Assembly (NCBI GenBank): GCA_021811185.1 | Contig: JAJZPL010000014.1 | Coordinates: 1-64,000, forward strand | Reading direction: 5' to 3' | Length of the DNA: 64,000 nt | DNA from: a bacterium | GTDB taxonomy: Bacteria; Elusimicrobiota; Elusimicrobia; Elusimicrobiales; UBA9959 | Shown: one piece after another, positions 57,494 through 64,000 of the stretch | Position numbering within the stretch: position 1 is the stretch's first letter | Layout of the letters: every line of letters starts with the position of its first letter | Notes under the pieces: model-generated | Database searches by the model: none | What the model saw: the letters and a program-made list of their open reading frames with translations, nothing else | What the model was told of the DNA's origin: nothing | Program-made: the position numbers and the translations under genes

Positions 57494-57499
57494 ATTATA
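57494..57499 (-). promoter_or_regulatory. -10 box of phoB-phoR
   Basis: TATAAT preceded by TTTG, 9 nt before ATG 57484. No good -35 or ribosome site. Confidence 0.55.
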
Positions 57500-57558
57500 C
57501 AAAGTCTGGGTTTATCGTTATGGCGGAACGCCGCGGAAATCCGCAAGCGCCGCTTTGC

Positions 57559-57564
57559 TATAAT
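57559..57564 (+). promoter_or_regulatory. Extended -10 box of tilS (leaderless)
   Basis: TGCTATAAT ends 5 nt before ATG 57570; the first transcribed base would be the start codon itself. Confidence 0.6.
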
Positions 57565-57569
57565 TTCGT

Positions 57570-58316
57570 ATGCCCTCAAGGAAAGCCCTCACGCTCAGCC
57601 TGTGGAACCGCGTCACTTCGGAAGCGCGCCGCCTGGCCCTGTTCTCGGCCGGGGACTCCATCCTGCTGGCGGTTTCGGGCGGGCCCGACTCGGTGGTCAT
57701 GCTGGATTATTTCGCCGGCCAGGCGCGCGCCATGAAGCTGCGCCTGTGCGTCTGCCACGTCAACCACAAGCTCAGGGGCAAGGCGGCCGACGGCGACGCG
57801 GAGTTCGTGCGCAAGCTCGGCGCCGAATACGGGCTGGAAACCTTCATCCTTTCCGCCGACGTCAAGAAACTGGCGAAGAAGGCCGGCACCGGCATAGAGC
57901 ACACCGCGCGGAACGCCCGCTACGGGCTGCTGGCGGAAACGGCGCTCAGGGAGAAGTGCTCCCTGGTGGCCACCGCCCACCACTCCGACGACCACGCCGA
58001 AACCATTTTATTGAATCTGCTGCGGGGGACCGAACCGAAAGGCCTGCTGGGCATTCCCGTGCGGCGCGAATTATGCAGGAAAGGCCGCGCCAGGGTTAAC
58101 CTGATCCGACCCATGCTGGCGGTCTCGCGCAGGGAGATAGAGGCCTATATTAAAGCCAACGGCCTGCTTTCGCGCAAGGACCACACCAACGAGGACGAGC
58201 AGTACCGGCGCAACTGGATCCGGAAGACCCTGCTCCCGCTCCTCGAAAAGAAACAGCCGCGCATCCGCGAGCATCTCTCGGAACTTTCCAGGAAACTTTC
58301 GCTGGTTCTGAAGTAA
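57570..58316 (+). CDS. tilS: tRNA(Ile)-lysidine synthase
   Basis: This 248-residue PP-loop ATPase attaches lysine to C34 of the CAU-anticodon tRNA-Ile so that it reads AUA. The PP-loop is ILLAVSGGPDSVVMLDYF, followed by VCHVNHKLRGKAADGDAEFV, EHTARNARYGLL and ATAHHSDDHAETILLNLLRG, and then LIRPMLAVSRREIEAYI and DHTNEDEQYRRNWIRKTLLP. It is the short type, lacking the C-terminal extra domains of E. coli TilS. It is divergent from phoB; the two -10 boxes are about 60 bp apart. Confidence 0.95.
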   Translation: MPSRKALTLSLWNRVTSEARRLALFSAGDSILLAVSGGPDSVVMLDYFAGQARAMKLRLCVCHVNHKLRGKAADGDAEFVRKLGAEYGLETFILSADVKKLAKKAGTGIEHTARNARYGLLAETALREKCSLVATAHHSDDHAETILLNLLRGTEPKGLLGIPVRRELCRKGRARVNLIRPMLAVSRREIEAYIKANGLLSRKDHTNEDEQYRRNWIRKTLLPLLEKKQPRIREHLSELSRKLSLVLK

Positions 58317-58320
58317 ACTT

Positions 58321-58737
58321 TTACTTCGGCTGGGCCGCCTTGATCTCCGCCTGGAGGGCCTGCAGGGCCCTGATGAACACGCGCGTTTCGGTGAGCATGG
58401 CGTTCAGCCTTTCCTTAAATTCCGGGTTCGTCATCTGTTTTATCAGGGACACGAAGTTGTTGACGCAGACAGCCTCGTCCTTCAGGTGCGCGCGCAGGGC
58501 CGCCTCTATGGAACGCGCGGGCTCCACGAAACGCCGCCTGAAGCCGCTCGAATGCTTCAAGATGCGCCCCAGTTCCTCTATGCGCTGGCGCCGGGCTTCC
58601 GCTATTTGCCCGAAAAGCGCGCCGGCTTCGGCGCCGTACTTCGGGAGAGGCGTAAAAAGCGCCGTCTCCTCCTCGTAGGTGGCGATAGCGTCCTTCTCAT
58701 TGTTCACAAGCACCCGCATAAGCTCTTTAAGTTTCAT
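58321..58737 (-). CDS. Small helical protein of unknown function (138 aa)
   Basis: The protein is almost entirely predicted helix, with a four-helix-bundle look: KLKELMRVLVNNEKDAIATYEEETALF, IAEARRQRIEELGRILKHSS, IEAALRAHLKDEAVCVNNFVSLI and LNAMLTETRVFIRALQALQAEI. The pattern of Glu and His (EKDAIATYEEE, RQRIEELGRIL) loosely resembles ferritin-like/DUF2383-type proteins, but the metal ligands are not clear. It lies downstream of and on the same strand as the alpha-amylase gene, 13 nt away. Confidence 0.65.
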   Translation of the reverse strand: MKLKELMRVLVNNEKDAIATYEEETALFTPLPKYGAEAGALFGQIAEARRQRIEELGRILKHSSGFRRRFVEPARSIEAALRAHLKDEAVCVNNFVSLIKQMTNPEFKERLNAMLTETRVFIRALQALQAEIKAAQPK

Positions 58738-58750
58738 AATTGTTCGGTCC

Positions 58751-60556
58751 TTAGCACCACTTGTGCTGCAATTCCAGAAAACCTTCCTTAGGCAGCAGCC
58801 GGAAATGGGCGGGGCGGTTCTCGTAAAGCAGCCCGTCGCCGTCGCGTTCCACTACGAACTTATAAGCGATGGGCTTGCCCGCGCTGCCCTTCACCGGCAG
58901 GTGCCCCAGCCAGAGGTTGTCGTTGATATACTCCAGCGGGAAGGCCTTGTCCAGGTCCCAGTTGCCTAGTTCCGGGCAGTTGCCGGTGACCTTCACGCGC
59001 TGCCCGTAGGCGGTGCGGAAGCCGTTAAGGGCGAAGGAGAGTTCCAGCTCCGCCGCGGGCCGGACCGGGGCGCAGTAGGAGATCACGAAGGAACTGTCGC
59101 GGGGCAGCTGCAGTTTCTCGATGCGCCCGTTCTTTACGGAAACGGCCCTGTCCGACAGCGCGTCCTTGTAGACGCCGTCCGGCAATTCTATCCCTTCCAG
59201 GTCCAGCGTAAGGTCCTGGCCGCGGTTGAAAGCCGCCAGGCAGCAGCTGCCGCGGTACACGCGGGTGTACACGTAAGCGTCGGTGGAGAGGTGCTTCCGG
59301 CGGTGGCTGCCGCTCTGCACGGCGGGGTTCTCGCGGCGCACCCGGGCCAGTTTTTTCACCAGCCTGAAAGCGGGGGTGTCGGTGTCCCACTTCTCCATCA
59401 TCGGCCTGTTGTAGGGGTCGGCCCCGCCGTTGGTGTCGTTATGGAGATACTGCTCGGTGCCGTAATAGATGCAGGGCGTGCCGCGGCAGGTGAGGATCAG
59501 CGCCAGAGCCATGTCCACCCTGGCCGGAGAGGCCCCGACGGACATGAAGCGCGGCATGTCGTGATTGTCGATGAAGGTCACCAGGTGGCGGCAGTCGTCG
59601 AACAGCGAGTCGCGGCCGAACACGTTGTCCACCAGTTCGAACCCCTGCCCCGCGCTCCGGGCCAGGCAGTCCTCTAGCCCGCGCTGCAGCGCGAAGTCGA
59701 GCATCCCCATGCCGCTCCTGTTCGCGAAATTCACCGAGAGGTCGTCGTAGCAGCCGCCCATGAACCACTCGCCGAAAATAAAGAGCTCAGGGTTCGCGAA
59801 GCGCATATCGGAGACGAACTCCTGCCAGAACCACAGCGGCATATGCTTCACCGTGTCCACACGCAGCGCGTCCACGCCTTTGCCAAGCCACAGCTTGATC
59901 GCGTCCTTGATGTAATTCCGGTAGCCGATGCGGGTCTCGTTGAAATCCGCCAGCCCGCAGAGTTCGCTGCCCTCCACCTGCGCCTTGTTGTTCCAGTCGC
60001 GCACGCCGCCGTTGCGGTGGTACCACCCCAGCCTGTCGTCCTCGTACGAGGTCAGCAGTTTGCCGTCGTCGTAGATCTCGCCTTTGCCGGGGCAGCCGCC
60101 CAGGTCGGGGCGGTGGGCGGGGCTGGAGTGGTTGCAGACTATGTCCAGCACCATCCGGATGCCCCTGTCGTGCATGCCTTTTATCATCCGGTCGAAGACC
60201 GTGTTATCCGAAGCGAAGACCCGCACGTCGGCGGGGGAATCGGCCAGATGCTCGTCCAGCCGCTTGAAATCCTTGGCCCAGTAGCCGTGGTAGCCGGACA
60301 TCCCGCGCCCTTCCACGTCCACCAGCCCGTCGATCTGGTCGAACAGCGGGGTAAGCCACACGGCCGAGCAGCCCAGCTCCCTGATGTAGTCCAGCTTCTG
60401 CGTCACGCCGTTCAGGTCGCCGCCCCAGTATTTGAACCAGTCCGAACGGGAAGCGTCGTAGGCCTCCGGGTCGCGGCCCCGGTCGTTCCCGGGGTTCCCG
60501 TTGTGGAACCGGTCCACCACCGCGAAATAGATGACGCTGTCGTTGAATGGGCGCAT
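58751..60556 (-). CDS. GH13 alpha-amylase-type enzyme with CBM20, no signal peptide
   Basis: This 601-residue enzyme has a (beta/alpha)8 GH13 domain: DIVCNHSS (region I), GVDALRVDTVKHM (nucleophile Asp), FIFGEWFMGG (acid/base Glu), FIDNHDMPRF (third Asp). The C-terminal 100 residues are a CBM20 starch-binding domain (VKVTGNCPELGNWDLDKAFPLEY ... IAYKFVVERDG). The overall layout is like cyclodextrin glucanotransferase-type or maltogenic amylases. Unlike most CBM20 amylases there is no signal peptide (MRPFNDSVIYFAVVDRF starts the barrel), so it should act on cytosolic glucans such as glycogen. Confidence 0.9.
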   Translation of the reverse strand: MRPFNDSVIYFAVVDRFHNGNPGNDRGRDPEAYDASRSDWFKYWGGDLNGVTQKLDYIRELGCSAVWLTPLFDQIDGLVDVEGRGMSGYHGYWAKDFKRLDEHLADSPADVRVFASDNTVFDRMIKGMHDRGIRMVLDIVCNHSSPAHRPDLGGCPGKGEIYDDGKLLTSYEDDRLGWYHRNGGVRDWNNKAQVEGSELCGLADFNETRIGYRNYIKDAIKLWLGKGVDALRVDTVKHMPLWFWQEFVSDMRFANPELFIFGEWFMGGCYDDLSVNFANRSGMGMLDFALQRGLEDCLARSAGQGFELVDNVFGRDSLFDDCRHLVTFIDNHDMPRFMSVGASPARVDMALALILTCRGTPCIYYGTEQYLHNDTNGGADPYNRPMMEKWDTDTPAFRLVKKLARVRRENPAVQSGSHRRKHLSTDAYVYTRVYRGSCCLAAFNRGQDLTLDLEGIELPDGVYKDALSDRAVSVKNGRIEKLQLPRDSSFVISYCAPVRPAAELELSFALNGFRTAYGQRVKVTGNCPELGNWDLDKAFPLEYINDNLWLGHLPVKGSAGKPIAYKFVVERDGDGLLYENRPAHFRLLPKEGFLELQHKWC

Positions 60557-60563
60557 GACTCTC

Positions 60564-60968
60564 CTATGGCTTCAGCCCGCCGCGGGGCTCGTAATCGCCG
60601 AAAAGCGGCAGGTCCGTAACTTCGTCGATGGCCTTATGAAGGGCCGCCAGGCTGAAAGGCTTTTTTAAAAAACGCAGTTTGCCGTCCTCGGCCGCCAGGG
60701 CCTTGCCTTGTTCTATTTCCAGGCCGCTGCACAGGATGAAAGGGACGGCGGCGTATTCGTTGAGCGCCCGGGCCTGCCGGTAAACGGCCACCCCGTCCAG
60801 GCCGGGCATGTTTATATCGGAAATAATAAGGCCGGCGCGGGTTTCTTTTATCCTGGCCAGCAGCTCCGCCCCGCTGGATGCCAGCAGCACCGTATGCCCC
60901 GCGTGCTCCAGGTGCGGCACCAGCATGGCCAGCAGGTTCTGGTCGTCGTCCGCCATGACTATGTTCAT
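60564..60968 (-). CDS. Single-domain response regulator
   Basis: This 134-residue protein is a receiver domain only: acidic cluster ADDD (7-9), phosphate acceptor Asp51 (LIISDINMPG), Ser in LCSG, Lys in FLKKPFSL. No output domain is present, so it must act through protein contacts, like CheY. Its start overlaps the nnrE stop by 4 nt. No kinase gene is adjacent; its partner is unknown. Confidence 0.88.
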   Translation of the reverse strand: MNIVMADDDQNLLAMLVPHLEHAGHTVLLASSGAELLARIKETRAGLIISDINMPGLDGVAVYRQARALNEYAAVPFILCSGLEIEQGKALAAEDGKLRFLKKPFSLAALHKAIDEVTDLPLFGDYEPRGGLKP

Positions 60969-61693
60969 CGGGCCGCCTCGTCTATCAGCTCCTGCGGGTA
61001 GCCTATGGGCAGGACCTTTATTCTGCCGGTATTTTTCTGCGCGTGCGCTGCCATCAGGCCGGTCTTGGCGAAACCCAGCGTGAGCGTAAGGCGCGCCATG
61101 ATGTACACGCCGCTGTGGTGCCCGGTGTCCGGGCTGAGCCCCGACGGAATATCCACCGCGATGATCGGGCGGCCGCTCTTGTTCATCAACTGGATCAGCC
61201 GGTGGACGGGGCCGGTGGGCTTGCCTACCGCGCTGACGCCGAGCAGGGCGTCCAGCAGCACGTCCGCGGCGGCGAAGTCCCCCGCCAGCGCGTCCAGCCC
61301 GTCCTTGGAAGTCATCGCCACCTGCAGGCCGGCCGCCTTGGCGGCCTCCAGGTTCCTTACCACCAGCTCGCCGTAGCCGTTTTCCTTGGGCGGCAGGATG
61401 AAAACCTTAACGTCCGCCCCGGCCTGTTTCAGGTAGCGGGCCGCCGCCAGCCCGTCGCCGCCGTTGTTCCCCTTGCCGCAGCAGACCACGGCCTTCAGGC
61501 CCGCGGCCGGCTTCCCAAGTTCTTCCGCCGCGAACCTTAAAGTTTCCTCGGCCACCGCGCGCCCGGCGTTCTCCATCAGGCCGTGGCAGGGAATGCCGTG
61601 CTCCTGGGACGCCTTCTTGTCCAGGTATTTCATTTTTTCGGCGGTTACCACGGGCAGCCCGTCGAATTCTTTGATCTGCGGGATTTTAGACAT
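60965..61693 (-). CDS. nnrE: NAD(P)H-hydrate epimerase
   Basis: This 242-residue YjeF N-terminal-type protein epimerises damaged NAD(P)H hydrate. Motifs: MENAGRAVAEE near residue 40, VCCGKGNNGGDGLAAARYL (substrate-binding loop), LLDALLGVSAVGKPTGP and AVDIPSGLSPDTG. The ADP-dependent dehydratase domain, often fused to it, is missing here, so that step must be encoded elsewhere. It is the first of a minus-strand run reaching the alpha-amylase. Confidence 0.92.
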   Translation of the reverse strand: MSKIPQIKEFDGLPVVTAEKMKYLDKKASQEHGIPCHGLMENAGRAVAEETLRFAAEELGKPAAGLKAVVCCGKGNNGGDGLAAARYLKQAGADVKVFILPPKENGYGELVVRNLEAAKAAGLQVAMTSKDGLDALAGDFAAADVLLDALLGVSAVGKPTGPVHRLIQLMNKSGRPIIAVDIPSGLSPDTGHHSGVYIMARLTLTLGFAKTGLMAAHAQKNTGRIKVLPIGYPQELIDEAAR

Positions 61694-61709
61694 AAGAACT
61701 TTTACCGCG

Positions 61710-62255
61710 CTAGACCACCAGCCAGACCAGCCAGACCAGCCCGTAGACGAACGCCGAGAAGAAGATCACCGAGAACCCGGCGTAAGGCAGCCAGACGGAC
61801 AGCAGCGCCTTGTTGATGGAGACCGGGTAAAGCCGCCGCACCAGGCGCACGCGCGCGTAGATGACGGCCAGGAAACCGAGGCAGAGCCAGATAAAACCGC
61901 CCAGCAGGCCCAGCCCGGAGAAGAAGCCCATCGGCACCAGCAGCGTAAGCAGGTAATCGGAGCAGCCGAAGGCCAGGAACAGCCTGGCGGCGCTGCCTCG
62001 CGCGCCGGTTAGGTCCATGAACAGGTGCATCACGCCGGCGAAGAAGAAGTTGGCCCCCAGCACGAACAGCAGCACGAAGAGGAAGGACGCCAGCCCTGGC
62101 GGGATGGCCGACTGCATGCGCAGGAACGTGAACAGGCCCAGCGTGCCGGCGAAATAGCCCAGCAGGCCGGCGCGGCCCAGGCCCTCCGGCCTTTCCGGGG
62201 CGCCCAGCGTCTCGGGCCGGTCTATCAGGTTTTCGAGCGTTTTAAAAAGGTTCAT
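61710..62255 (-). CDS. Yip1-like membrane protein
   Basis: This 181-residue protein has five hydrophobic helices after a polar start (MNLFKTLENLIDRPETLG). Features like LFMDLTGARGSAARLFLAFGCSDYLLTLLVPMG and a last pair of helices (LSVWLPYAGFSVIFFSAFVYGLVWL) fit the Yip1/YIF1 family pattern seen in many bacteria with unknown role. The start lies 1 nt after the sppA stop, so the two are co-transcribed. Confidence 0.75.
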   Translation of the reverse strand: MNLFKTLENLIDRPETLGAPERPEGLGRAGLLGYFAGTLGLFTFLRMQSAIPPGLASFLFVLLFVLGANFFFAGVMHLFMDLTGARGSAARLFLAFGCSDYLLTLLVPMGFFSGLGLLGGFIWLCLGFLAVIYARVRLVRRLYPVSINKALLSVWLPYAGFSVIFFSAFVYGLVWLVWLVV

Positions 62256-62256
62256 A

Positions 62257-63294
62257 TCAGCGTCCGTACCAGCGGTATTCCAGGCTCGGCGAAGTCTGCA
62301 TCGCTTCGGACATCGCCTTGGCGCCGAACGGCTGCAGCCTGCTGTCCACCAGCGACAGGAACTGCCCGAAGGGATCGGATTCCTTCAGCACGCGGGGATT
62401 CATGCCTATGCCGCCCAGCTCGCCGGCGGCGTCCAGCGCGTCCTGCAGGTCGCCCAGCCTGTCCACCAGGCCGTTCTCCTTGGCCTGCTTGCCGGTATAG
62501 ATCCTGCCGTCGGCCAGTTTCTTTACCTCTTCAACCGGCATCTTGCGGCCTTCGGAGACCGCCGCCACGAACTGCTCGTAGGAATCGTCGATCATGGCCT
62601 GCAGCAGCTTGCGCTCTTCCGGGGTCATTTCCCGGGTAGGGGAGCCGATGTCCTTGAACTTGCCGGACTTTATAGCCTCGTTCTTGTAGCCGACCTTCTT
62701 CATCAGCCCTTCGAAGTTGCTCACGCTGAAAATAACGCCGATGGAGCCGGTGATAGTGCCCGGCTCGGCCACGATCAGGTCGCAGGCGGAGGCCGCATAG
62801 TAGCCGCCGCTGGCCGAGACATCGCCGAAACGGGCGATGAAGGGTTTCTTGGTCTCGGCCTTGGCGCGCTTTATCGCCGAGTAGATCTCCTGCACGGCCC
62901 CCACCGAGCCGCCCGGGGTGTTGATATCCAGCACTATGGCCTTGACCTCTTTCCTGTCGGCCACGTCGTGGATCCGCTTGGCGATCTGCTGGCTGCCATG
63001 GTCCCAGGAACGGGAGGAATTCCCCTGGGAAATAGCGCCGTAGATCTCCACAATGGCCACGGCGTTCTTTTTAGACTGGGAGAGGCCGGACAGTTTGGCG
63101 AGGTCCATGTCCTTGGGACTCTTTTTCCTGATAGCGTCGCCCTTCGAGATGACTACGAAGGCCGCCGCCAGCGAAAGCGCGTAAAGTACGGCTATCACCT
63201 TGAGCCAGAGGCTCGTTCCGTGCGCGGCGGGCTGTTCCGCCGGCTTGGGCTGCACGACGGGGTTTACCGCGCCGCTGTTAGTTTGTTCTTCCAT
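62257..63294 (-). CDS. sppA: Signal peptide peptidase SppA (S49 family)
   Basis: This 345-residue membrane-anchored serine protease has one N-terminal helix (LWLKVIAVLYALSLAAAFVVI). The S49 domain shows VKAIVLDINTPGGSVGAVQEIY, the catalytic Ser in DVSASGGYYAASACD and the general-base Lys in IKSGKFKDIGSPTREMTPEE. It is the short single-domain type that forms oligomers, degrading cleaved signal peptides and other membrane-associated peptides. Confidence 0.94.
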   Translation of the reverse strand: MEEQTNSGAVNPVVQPKPAEQPAAHGTSLWLKVIAVLYALSLAAAFVVISKGDAIRKKSPKDMDLAKLSGLSQSKKNAVAIVEIYGAISQGNSSRSWDHGSQQIAKRIHDVADRKEVKAIVLDINTPGGSVGAVQEIYSAIKRAKAETKKPFIARFGDVSASGGYYAASACDLIVAEPGTITGSIGVIFSVSNFEGLMKKVGYKNEAIKSGKFKDIGSPTREMTPEERKLLQAMIDDSYEQFVAAVSEGRKMPVEEVKKLADGRIYTGKQAKENGLVDRLGDLQDALDAAGELGGIGMNPRVLKESDPFGQFLSLVDSRLQPFGAKAMSEAMQTSPSLEYRWYGR

Positions 63295-63351
63295 TGATCC
63301 TCCAGCCGATACCTGGGCCGCGCGCTTTGCGCGCTGGCCGTCCGCACTCCG

Positions 63352-64000
63352 CTATATAGCTACGAAATCCACCACCTTGTTGCGGCCGCTTTCCTTGGCC
63401 GCGTACAGCGCCTTGTCCGCCCCGGCTATCAGCTCTTCCGGCGTGCGCCCGTCCCGGGGGAAATGGGCGATGCCTATGGAAATGGTCAGCCGCACTTTCT
63501 CGAGGCCCTGGGAAAAAGTCTCCGCCTCGATGCGGGCCCGCATGGTCTCGGCCTTGCGCAGCAGGCCGGCCGAATCCGCGCGCGGCAGCACTATCCCGAA
63601 CTCCTCGCCTCCGTAGCGCCCGACGAAGTCGGTCTCGTACACGCCGGCCTTGAGCAGCTGCGCCACCCGCCTGAGCACCGCGTCCCCGAACTGGTGGCCG
63701 TAGGTGTCGTTAAGGCGCTTAAAATGGTCGATATCGGCGATCATGAAGCCCATCGTGGTCTTGAAGGCCGAGGCGCGGCGGATCTCCTCGCGGACCTTCT
63801 CGTCCAGCGCGTTCCGCCGCCACAGGCCGGTCAGGCCGTCGGTAAGGGAAAGCCATTCCACCTGCCGGAACAGCATCACGCGCTTCAGCGCGTAGGCTAT
63901 CTCCGAGGCGAACCGCGCGGCGCTCTCAGCGCCGCCGCCGGTACCTGCCCGCAGGACTACCAGGCCCAGCGGCTCGCCGCCGGCCGCCACGGGCGCCAGG
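63352..64000 (-). CDS. GGDEF diguanylate cyclase, 5' truncated by window edge
   Basis: The frame is open to the right edge, so the N-terminus is missing. The visible start (APVAAGGEPLGLVVL...) looks like the end of a GAF-type domain. A complete GGDEF domain follows: DGLTGLWRRNALDEKV, MIADIDHFKRLNDTYGHQFGDAVLRRVA (metal Asp), FVGRYGGEEFGIVLP (GGEEF active site) and ISIGIAHFP. It should make cyclic di-GMP from two GTP. An inhibitory RxxD site lies before GGEEF only as an unclear AGVYETD stretch, so it is probably absent. Confidence 0.9.
   Translation of the reverse strand, partial: LAPVAAGGEPLGLVVLRAGTGGGAESAARFASEIAYALKRVMLFRQVEWLSLTDGLTGLWRRNALDEKVREEIRRASAFKTTMGFMIADIDHFKRLNDTYGHQFGDAVLRRVAQLLKAGVYETDFVGRYGGEEFGIVLPRADSAGLLRKAETMRARIEAETFSQGLEKVRLTISIGIAHFPRDGRTPEELIAGADKALYAAKESGRNKVVDFVAI

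Overview
The window is a 64 kb piece of a GC-rich bacterial chromosome. Both of its ends cut through genes. An OmpA-family protein, a DUF481-type outer-membrane protein and many secreted proteins indicate a Gram-negative cell. The mixture (split coaC/coaB, type III pantothenate kinase, NodU-type carbamoyltransferase with DUF5989 and SxtJ partners, TMTC-like and YfhO-like membrane proteins) fits an uncultivated lineage such as Elusimicrobiota, but this is inference; no 16S rRNA gene or other marker is present to settle it.

Layout. 1-2.6 kb: tightly overlapping pantothenate/CoA genes (panC end, coaC, coaB, coaX, panD). 2.6-10.8 kb: secreted proteins of unknown role, an ICMT-like methyltransferase, a Pif1-WYL helicase and an exported ComEC-like metallo-beta-lactamase. 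10.9-14.3 kb: a carbamoyltransferase/DUF5989/SxtJ operon with a Y1 transposase element inserted next to its promoter. 14.3-32.1 kb: exported arginine/agmatine deiminase family protein, AddB, PfkB kinase and adenosine deaminase, AI-2E exporter, RNase HI with a C-terminal viroplasmin domain, RecQ, an AT-rich gene between two inverted palindromic elements, AddA, DUF481 protein, MscL and OmpA. 32.1-42.6 kb: a minus-strand block bracketed by two related putative structured RNAs. It holds an unusual RiPP-like operon (37-residue precursor, ABC exporter, radical SAM-SPASM protein, methyltransferase), then mprF-acvB and a TMTC-like protein. 42.7-64 kb: mostly housekeeping and signalling: polysaccharide deacetylase, AAA ATPase, tRNA-Arg(CCG), alaS, a class III cyclase, Pit/DUF47 with PhoB/PhoR, tilS, an alpha-amylase, nnrE, sppA and a GGDEF protein.

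The most unusual content is in the 32-42.7 kb block. The two RNAs (about 373 and 381 nt) have near-consensus promoters, terminators and shared internal blocks whose spacing breaks any common reading frame. One lies just upstream of the RiPP-like operon, which carries a strong hairpin terminator right after its precursor gene. A second theme is that several genes (2660 ORF, recQ, addA, tilS, the carbamoyltransferase gene, phoB) have a clear -10 box only 5-9 nt before the start codon, which suggests leaderless mRNAs. A third is a family of intergenic palindromes with CCCGACA/TGTCGGG arms.
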